The translations under genes were made by a program, and so were the position numbers. This document shows positions 7,298-12,564 of a DNA stretch of 12,564 nucleotides, piece after piece (the first letter of the stretch is position 1; each line of letters starts with the position of its first letter). Origin of the DNA: Clostridium sp. CAG:389 (GTDB taxonomy: Bacteria > Bacillota > Clostridia > TANB77 > CAG-508); the NCBI GenBank assembly GCA_000438255.1, contig FR901955.1:1-12564 (forward strand), written 5' to 3'. Below the pieces are notes generated by a model. That model was given only the letters and a program-made list of their open reading frames with translations. It had not been told where the DNA came from and did not search any database.

Positions 7298-7699
7298 ATG
7301 GGAGAAAATAATGAAAGAAAGTATGCTGGAATTTCATCTTTAAAAAATTATTATAATAATGAAGATGAAACAGTCTTATATAGTCAAAGTGGGTTTGATT
7401 ATTCAATAATTGCTGATGAAAAAACTTTTAATACCAATTTTGAATATTTAGGTGAAAAACAGTATAATGAAAGAACGACTATACTTGTTAAGGTATGGAA
7501 TAAAAATAATATCAAAGTTAATTCAACAATTTTTTACATTGATAAGGATTCTGGATTAGTAATGAGAAGAATTGATGATAGTGAAATGGGATTTAAAAAA
7601 ATTGACTGTAATAGAAATGTAAAATTAGATGTAGTTACTGATAAAGATGTAGAAAAGCCCAATCTAGATAATTATGAAGTATTAAATAGTGAAGAATAA
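7298..7699 (+). pseudogene. Membrane-anchored LolA-like protein, C-terminal part
   Basis: Continues the frame of the gene starting at 6980: codons are open from 7265, directly after the TGA. The ATG at 7298 has no ribosome binding site and no signal sequence, so it is unlikely to be a true start. The segment NTNFEYLGEKQYNERTTILV, followed by a strand-like stretch and FYIDKDSGLVMRRID, follows the pattern of LolA-like or DUF4367-like outside domains of Firmicutes ('ylGee..ngr...y.idkdtGl..r'). This is recognised by eye only. The family's usual role is binding lipids or cell-surface signals; no function can be given for this one. The stop at 7697-7699 is followed by a strong terminator. Confidence 0.55.
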
Positions 7700-7727
7700 A
7701 GCCATAATGTTAGAGTGTAAGATTTTT

Positions 7728-7758
7728 AGCAAGTGATTATTGATAATCACTTGCTTTT
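7728..7758 (+). terminator. Strong rho-independent terminator
   Basis: AGCAAGTGATTA (7728-7739) and TAATCACTTGCT (7744-7755) form a perfect 12-bp stem with a TTGA loop, followed by TTT and then ATAAT. It ends plus-strand transcription before the convergent asnB gene. On the minus strand the hairpin is followed by A residues, so it would not work well for asnB. Confidence 0.9.
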
Positions 7759-7797
7759 ATAATACATGGAAAAATTATTTTAGTAATGAAATTAATA

Positions 7798-9492
7798 TTA
7801 TAGTTCAATTTTAGGCTGATACTTTTCAAGCCACATATTAACCTGGCACAAATAAGCCATAAGTTGAGGCCCAGTCATAAGTTGACCAAACCAAGGACGA
7901 GAAAAAGCAGAGCCATCAGAATTTAAAATTTCTAAAATATAATCACGATTAAGAATAGTATTAATAGGAGCATTTTTATCCTTCATAATATCAGAAAGCA
8001 TAGACTTAACCGTAGCTAAATAAGTAGGATTATGAGTTTTAGGATAAGGAGATTTTTTTCTATCAACAATTTCATCAGGTAATAAATCCTTACAAATATA
8101 TCTAAGAAGACCTTTTTCACGACCATTCAAAGCCTTAATCTCCCAAGGAATATTCCAAACATATTGAGCCAAACGATAATCACAAAAAGGAACACGAAGC
8201 TCAAAACCATTATACATAGCCATCCTATCAGAACGATCCAAAAGAGTTTGCATAAACCAATTCAAAGTAAGGTGAGAAATTTTCCTTTTTTCAGCCGTTT
8301 CAAGAGAATCAGAATCCAAGATTTCAACCTCCGATAAACTCTCATTATACCTATAATCAATATAACTTTTTAAATTAACCTTTTTACCAATAGATGGATT
8401 TAAAAGCTTTTGTCTTTCATCAATCGCAATAGACCATGGAAAAGTGCCACTATTTAATGCATCTTCACGGAAGAACCATGGATAACCACCAAAAATTTCA
8501 TCAGCACATTCACCAGTAAGTGCAACAGTCATTTCCTTTTTGACATTTTTACAAAACAACAACAAAGAAGAATCAATATCAGCCATACCAGGCATATCAC
8601 GAGCAATCATAGCGTCTTCCAAGTATTCTGCTAGCTCAGGTGTATCAATAACAATAGAATGATGATTTGTGTGTAAATTCTTATTCATTAAATTTATATA
8701 ATAATTATCTGAATTCGGTTGAAAATCGCTTTTAACAAAATTTTTATCATTATCTACATAATCAATAGAATAAGTATTCAAAGGTGGCAAATTATTATCT
8801 TTACAATAATCAGAAGCAAATTTTGTAATAATACTTGAATCTAAACCACCAGAAAGGAAAGTACACAAAGGCACATCAGAAACAAGCTGTCTTGTAATAG
8901 CATCATTCAACAAAAATTTAACCTTTTGACAAGTAGTTCCAAAACTGTCAGTATGCTTTTCTGATTTTAATTTCCAATAACGTTCAATATGCAACCCATA
9001 ACTATTAAAAGTAGCACAATGTGCAGGTTTTAGCTCATAAATATCTTTAAAAACAGTAGTTCCAGGAGTATGAGCGGGTCCGATTCCAAATAATTCACAA
9101 ATTCCCTGATTATCTAGAACTTTTTCAACTCCGGGATATTCAAACAAGGTCTTAATTTCAGAACCAAAAACTATGCTATTATTTTTCATTGTATAAAATA
9201 AAGGCTTTACACCAAAATGGTCACGAGCCATAAAAAGCTCTTTTTTTCTACTATTCCAAATAGCAAAGGCAAAAATTCCATTAAGATGGTTGACAACATC
9301 ATTTCCATAATAGATATAAGATTTAAGCAAAATTTCTGTATCGCAATGACCATTAAAAGTAAAATTATTATCTATTAAAATTGCTTTTAATTCCTTAGTA
9401 TTATAGATTTGACCATTATATACAATTACGTATTCTCCATAAGAATATTTTTCAATCATAGGTTGTTTTCCACCGTTCTGGATCAATAACAA
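7798..9492 (-). pseudogene. asnB: Asparagine synthetase B, main part (frameshifted from its N-terminus)
   Basis: Encodes most of a glutamine-hydrolysing asparagine synthetase, which uses ATP and glutamine to turn aspartate into asparagine. Numbered from the TTG at 9492, it has the glutaminase elements VYNGQIYN (24-31), GHCDTE (48-53) and ARDHFGVKPL (89-98). The synthetase domain follows, with the PP-loop SGGLDSS (214-220) and TGECADEIFGG. The TTG at 9492 has no ribosome site; homology starts only at NGGKQPM, and the missing start (MCGF...) lies in another frame at 9452-9646. Joined, the protein would be about 615 aa, normal for the family. Either a 1-base insertion or a 2-base deletion near 9476-9478 explains it. 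Without the N-terminus the Cys2 nucleophile is lost, so glutamine use would fail if the shift is real. T-ending codons differ from the plus-strand genes. Confidence 0.9.
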
Positions 9493-9646
9493 TTAATCTC
9501 TTATGAGCAAGAGCAATATTTTTATCTATGTAATATCCATCTTCGTCAGGCCCCCTTTTTGATAAAGTAGAATTCATATCTAATAAAATATTTCTTTTAG
9601 AAGAAATATCATTTTTAAAGTCAGCAAAACCAACAAAACCACACAT
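9452..9646 (-). pseudogene. asnB: Asparagine synthetase B, N-terminal fragment
   Basis: This is the true start of asnB: AGGAGG (9654-9659, minus strand) lies 7 bases before ATG. It carries the class-II glutamine amidotransferase start MCGFVGF, with Cys2 as the nucleophile, and then KRGPDEDG (30-37) and LAHKRLIVIDP (46-56). After IDPE the frame yields RWKTTYD and a TGA, none of which fits the family, while the other frame carries on with NGGKQPM. The break is thus at about codon 57. No clear promoter was found in the 160 bases shared with the divergent DUF5662 gene, and there is no T-box or other leader structure I can recognise. Confidence 0.88.
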
Positions 9647-9752
9647 TTTATAACCTCCTAATTGATGTAATACATTTGTTAAAATTTAAAAATAATTACT
9701 AGTGAACTGAAACGTAAATTCTAAATATAGTATATGCAAATTTTAAAAAAAG

Positions 9753-9781
9753 TTGCTTTTAAAAAATAATTGTGATAGACT
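9753..9781 (+). promoter_or_regulatory. Candidate promoter of the DUF5662 gene
   Basis: TTGCTT (9753-9758) and TAGACT (9776-9781) are spaced by 17 bases, and TG at 9773-9774 gives an extended -10. Transcription would begin near 9788, just before the AGGGAGA ribosome site. This excludes the upstream GTG at 9772 as start codon. Confidence 0.5.
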
Positions 9782-9807
9782 ATCAATGTAACAAGGGAGA
9801 TGAAAAA

Positions 9808-10371
9808 ATGTACTTAAAAAATATAGTAAAACATTTTATAGTAATCACAAGACATAGATTATTAGTATTTAGATTATGTTGCAAAGTAGGGCAACCATGG
9901 AGAGGCTTTGTCCATGACCTTTCAAAATATTCACCAACAGAATTTTGGGAGGGAGTAAAATATTTTAGCGGAAAACATTCACCAATAACAGACTGCAAAA
10001 AAGACAAAGGATATTCACAAGCATGGTTACATCATAAGGGAAGAAATAAACATCATACAGATTATTGGGTTGATTTGAGTGCACCAGATAAAACACCAAT
10101 TATGCCATATAAATATGTAGCAGAAATGTTATGTGATAAATTAGCAGCAGGTATGATTTATAAAGGGAAAGAATGGACAAAAGAATATGAATTAGAGTAT
10201 TGGATAAAAGAAAGAGATAAAACACTAGTAAATAACCAAGTTGAAAAATTAATAACGGATTTTTTTACACAAGTTAGTGAAGGTGGAGTTGATAAGGCTT
10301 TGAATAAAAAGAATGTAAAAGCATTATATCAAAAATATTGTATAGATTATAAAGAAAAATTAAAAATGTAA
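9808..10371 (+). CDS. DUF5662 family protein
   Basis: 187 aa. The start at ATG 9808 is set by AGGGAGA (9794-9800), 7 bases upstream; an in-frame GTG at 9772 lies inside the likely promoter. The protein shows the family's two histidine clusters: VGQPWRGFVHDLSKYSPTEF (27-46), with H36-D37 and K40, and WLHHKGRNKHHTDYW (73-87). Such clusters look like a metal-binding site and recall HD-type hydrolases, but DUF5662 has no established function that I know of. Length and motif order agree with clostridial members. No signal peptide or clear membrane segment is seen, although the N-terminal 20 residues are fairly hydrophobic. It is divergent from asnB. No terminator separates it from the next gene, so the two may be partly co-transcribed. 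Confidence 0.85.
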   Translation: MYLKNIVKHFIVITRHRLLVFRLCCKVGQPWRGFVHDLSKYSPTEFWEGVKYFSGKHSPITDCKKDKGYSQAWLHHKGRNKHHTDYWVDLSAPDKTPIMPYKYVAEMLCDKLAAGMIYKGKEWTKEYELEYWIKERDKTLVNNQVEKLITDFFTQVSEGGVDKALNKKNVKALYQKYCIDYKEKLKM

Positions 10372-10449
10372 GTAAATACATTTAACTTTTAGGTTTAGTA
10401 TGTTAATATTATATAAAATTTAAATACAAATGATTAAGGAGGAAAAATA

Positions 10450-12159
10450 ATGAAAAATAGGGGGATAACATTAATTGCATTGGTAATAACAATAATTGTT
10501 TTGTTGATATTAGCAGGAATATCAATATCTGCGTTAACAAATCAAGGGCTATTTAAAAATGCAAAACAAACGGAGTTAATAAACAAAAGAGCACAAATAA
10601 CAGAATATTTAAAGTTAAAATTAATAAACGAACAAACAAATAATCCATTCGGAAGTGCGGAAGAAATAATTACAGCAACAAGAAATAATGTAATAGAAAA
10701 CATAGATGATTTAAAGAAAATGGGAAAGGACGTAACAATAGGAGAAATTAGTACAGAAGAAGATTATAAACAAGTAGATGTCTATTTCTATGTAACAGTG
10801 GATGGAGATTTATATAAAGTTGAATTAAATGGTGTAAGTTTTGTTGGGAAAATAGATGAAATGGCACCTGTAATTAAAATAGTAAAGATATCAAACACAA
10901 CAAATTCAATAACAGTTGAAGTCACAACTAAAAGAAATGAAGTCAGAAAATTAGAATATTATATAAAAAACGAAGATGAAGAAGAATATAAATTAATAAA
11001 AACAAAAGAAGAAGAAAAATATACATATAAAGGACTAGAACAAGGAAAAAAATATAATGTTAAAATAATAGCTGTTGCTAAAAATAATAAAACAGCAGAA
11101 GTAATAGGGGAACAAATAACAGGAAAAGTAACTGAATTAACAACAGCAAATGCAAAATTCACATATAGTCCAAATGGTTGGACTAATACAGATGTTGTTG
11201 CAACAGCAAGTACAGATGTAACAGGATTTACAATTCAAACAAGTTTAGATGGACAAAATTGGTCAAATACACCAAGTCAAACTCTTTCAGCTAATGGACC
11301 TGTGTATGCAAGATTATGGGATGGAACAAATACAGGTGGAATGCTAACAGGAAATGTGACAAAAATAGATAAAACAGCGCCAACTTTTACAGTAAATGCA
11401 ACAAGTGGTGGCATAGGTTCAAATGGTGCAATCTCTTTTAGTAATGTTGTAGAAAAAGAAAGTGGTATATCAGGATATTATATAGGACAGACTAACCCAT
11501 CTAATGCAAATATTAATTTTACAAATACTCAAAATATTAGTATTAATAATTCAGGAATATGGTATATGGCAATAAAAGATAAGGCAGGTAATATATCAAA
11601 AATTCAAAGTAGTACTTATTATAAATTGAACTTAAATGCAGATGGTGCAACAAATTGCAATAGTAGTGCAACATATATAAAATCAGGAACAAGAATAAAT
11701 TTACCTACCGGATTAGTCAAATCTGGATATAGAGCTACTACATGGACAGGAGGAATTAATTCAATAAATATAAATAAAGACACTAGCCTATCTCCAATTT
11801 GGAGTGCTTATTGGGATAATTATCCATATTTAACAGTTACTGGTACAGGATATGTAGCTGGTTCAAAAGAAGTTACAAATAATATGATGTTAGTAGATTT
11901 CTATGGTGAATATGAGTGGAGAAATACATACAGTTATCCAATAACATTACATTATTACATAGATAATACATACAAAACAAGTGATGGAAGTGGAATTATT
12001 TGGGTAAGTCCAAATGGTGAAAGAAGTAACATGTATTTTTACGATTCAGCAACAGATGGAAATACCAAATCGGGAACATGTACAGTTCCACCAGGATATG
12101 TATTAGCTATTCACAATGAAAATGATGTAAGAGCTTGGTATACGATTTATGTACAATAA
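10450..12159 (+). CDS. Large surface protein with prepilin-like leader and Ig/FN3-like modules
   Basis: 569 aa; AAGGAGG (10437-10442) lies 7 bases before ATG. The N-terminus MKNRG|ITLIALVIT is a class III (prepilin) leader: a short basic peptide, a glycine at the cleavage point and a hydrophobic helix (6-27). The usual Glu at mature position 5 is Ala here. A charged helix follows (28-75). Next come an FN3-like domain (about 138-227, with YTYKGLEQGKKYNVKIIAVA), an Ig-like part (about 228-315) ending in DKTAPTFTV, a second such part ending in WYMAIKDKAGNIS (371-383), a module like Listeria-Bacteroides repeats (about 391-455, with SGTRINLPTGL and SGYRATTW), and an aromatic-rich C-terminal beta domain. 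No LPXTG motif is seen. It is probably exposed on the cell surface, anchored or assembled through the N-terminal helix; pilus or adhesin function is inference. No pilus assembly genes lie nearby. Confidence 0.75.
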   Translation: MKNRGITLIALVITIIVLLILAGISISALTNQGLFKNAKQTELINKRAQITEYLKLKLINEQTNNPFGSAEEIITATRNNVIENIDDLKKMGKDVTIGEISTEEDYKQVDVYFYVTVDGDLYKVELNGVSFVGKIDEMAPVIKIVKISNTTNSITVEVTTKRNEVRKLEYYIKNEDEEEYKLIKTKEEEKYTYKGLEQGKKYNVKIIAVAKNNKTAEVIGEQITGKVTELTTANAKFTYSPNGWTNTDVVATASTDVTGFTIQTSLDGQNWSNTPSQTLSANGPVYARLWDGTNTGGMLTGNVTKIDKTAPTFTVNATSGGIGSNGAISFSNVVEKESGISGYYIGQTNPSNANINFTNTQNISINNSGIWYMAIKDKAGNISKIQSSTYYKLNLNADGATNCNSSATYIKSGTRINLPTGLVKSGYRATTWTGGINSININKDTSLSPIWSAYWDNYPYLTVTGTGYVAGSKEVTNNMMLVDFYGEYEWRNTYSYPITLHYYIDNTYKTSDGSGIIWVSPNGERSNMYFYDSATDGNTKSGTCTVPPGYVLAIHNENDVRAWYTIYVQ

Positions 12160-12191
12160 TTAAAACAATAAAATTTTAAGAACAAAAATAG

Positions 12192-12220
12192 TTGACAAAA
12201 TTTAAAAATACTTGTATAAT
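12192..12220 (+). promoter_or_regulatory. Perfect sigma-A promoter of rpmF
   Basis: TTGACA (12192-12197) and TATAAT (12215-12220) are both exact consensus boxes, with 17 bases between them. Transcription should start near 12227, giving a leader of about 70 bases. This fits a strongly expressed ribosomal protein gene. Confidence 0.92.
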
Positions 12221-12254
12221 TTTATAGTGCAAAAAAATCGATAAAATTTCAAAT

Positions 12255-12274
12255 AGATATAAAACAATATATCT
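12255..12274 (+). repeat. Small hairpin in the rpmF leader
   Basis: AGATATA (12255-12261) and TATATCT (12268-12274) pair over 7 bases around AAACAA, 8 bases before the run of G in the ribosome site. The stem is all A-T but one pair, so it would be weak. It is not a terminator because no T-run follows. Confidence 0.4.
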
Positions 12275-12295
12275 TTAAGCAAGGGGGGAATAGAA

Positions 12296-12487
12296 ATGGC
12301 ACAACCAAAAAGAAGATGGTCAAAAGCAAGAACACATGCAAAAAGATCAACATGGAAAAAAGAAGAACCAAAATTTGCTACATGCCAAAATTGTCATGAA
12401 CCAGTAATGCCACACAGAGTTTGCTCAAACTGTGGATACTATGACGGAAAACAAGTAGTAGCAAAAAAAGAAACTGAAAACGCATAA
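12296..12487 (+). CDS. rpmF: Ribosomal protein L32 (bL32), zinc-binding form
   Basis: 63 aa, a component of the large ribosomal subunit. The start MAQPKRRWSKARTHAKRS is the conserved basic tail of bL32. C30/C33 and C43/C46 form two CxxC pairs of a zinc ribbon, so this is the zinc-containing (C+) version; bacteria with zinc-free paralogues swap them under zinc limitation, but none is seen here. A run of six G (12283-12288) sits 7 bases before ATG. In many bacteria a DUF177 (yceD) gene lies just upstream and fatty-acid genes follow; here neither is present, and rpmF is a single transcription unit between its own promoter and terminator. Codons are A-ending, with C in two-fold boxes, as expected of a highly expressed gene. 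Confidence 0.97.
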   Translation: MAQPKRRWSKARTHAKRSTWKKEEPKFATCQNCHEPVMPHRVCSNCGYYDGKQVVAKKETENA

Positions 12488-12494
12488 GTTAATT

Positions 12495-12522
12495 AAGTAG
12501 CACATTATAGTGCTATTTTTTT
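12495..12522 (+). terminator. Rho-independent terminator of rpmF
   Basis: TAGCAC (12498-12503) pairs with GTGCTA (12510-12515) around ATTATA, extended outward by A-T and G-U pairs, and leads into a run of seven T. It starts 8 bases after the stop codon. Confidence 0.92.
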
Positions 12523-12526
12523 ATAG

Positions 12527-12564
12527 TTACAATTCGGTAAGAATCTTTCTATGGTGTTTTTGCC
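12527..12564 (-). CDS. C-terminal end of a minus-strand gene related to the left-edge gene
   Basis: On the minus strand, TAA at 12529-12527 closes a frame ending in KILTEL. Further upstream the family match continues as GKNTIE, but one base seems to be missing in an A-run (GAAAG here against AAAAAG at the left edge), so the frame breaks between the two parts. Compared with positions 35-73, the last 12 codons differ mostly by synonymous or conservative changes (ACT/ACC, CTG/TTG, AAA/GAA). This supports a coding end of the same, unrecognised gene family. It is too short for any function call. Confidence 0.35.
   Translation of the reverse strand, partial: QKHHRKILTEL

Noticed and set aside
9465..9492. 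Programmed ribosomal frameshift in asnB
   Set aside because: A +1 shift would be needed, and there is no known slippery site or stimulatory structure at GATCCAGAACGG. AsnB enzymes are not known to need one.
9647..9807. T-box or other riboswitch before asnB
   Set aside because: The leader is too short and shows no T-box sequence or specifier stem; only AT-rich DNA and the sites already listed are present.
9772..9807. GTG 9772 as start of the DUF5662 protein
   Set aside because: It lies inside the candidate -10 region and has no ribosome site; ATG 9808 has AGGGAGA at ideal spacing and matches the family N-terminus.
10372..10449. Promoter of the prepilin-like gene (TTAACT-N16-TAATAT or TTAGGT-N17-TATAAA)
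   Set aside because: Both readings match the consensus poorly in AT-rich DNA where such matches are expected by chance.
12160..12191. Terminator after the prepilin-like gene
   Set aside because: Only AT-rich sequence is present, with no stem that contains G-C pairs and no T-run.

Overview
The window looks like chromosomal DNA of a very AT-rich Gram-positive bacterium, most likely an uncultured Clostridia-type Firmicute. This rests on AGGAGG-type ribosome binding sites, near-consensus TTGACA-N17-TATAAT promoters, A-ending codons, a DnaE with an intact PHP metal site, a zinc-ribbon L32, and a prepilin-like leader of a kind common in gut Clostridia. The species assignment is inference.

Layout, left to right. 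(1) Positions 2-73 are the last codons of an unidentified gene. (2) dnaE (DNA polymerase III alpha) has its own strong promoter and terminator. (3) A 608-aa protein joins a complete ECF sigma factor in frame to one membrane helix and a ~390-aa ectodomain whose C-terminal part resembles a serpin; this is the most unusual gene here. (4) A DUF3419/BtaA-like SAM-binding enzyme has a clear promoter and two similar palindromes in its leader. (5) A small membrane-anchored, LolA-like protein is split by an in-frame TGA. (6) asnB (glutamine-hydrolysing asparagine synthetase) lies on the minus strand and is broken by a frameshift near its N-terminus. (7) A DUF5662 protein is transcribed divergently from asnB. 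(8) A 569-aa surface protein carries a prepilin-like leader and Ig/FN3-like modules. (9) rpmF (ribosomal protein L32) has a perfect promoter and a terminator. (10) The right edge holds the C-terminal codons of a minus-strand gene homologous to the one at the left edge.

The genes do not form one operon. Most have their own promoter or terminator, and dnaE and rpmF are housekeeping genes set among accessory ones. No gap between genes exceeds 300 bases. No tRNA, rRNA, CRISPR array or complete insertion sequence was seen. Both window edges carry inverted, related coding ends of a repeated gene family. This fits a contig that broke at dispersed repeats, but that cannot be proved from this sequence.
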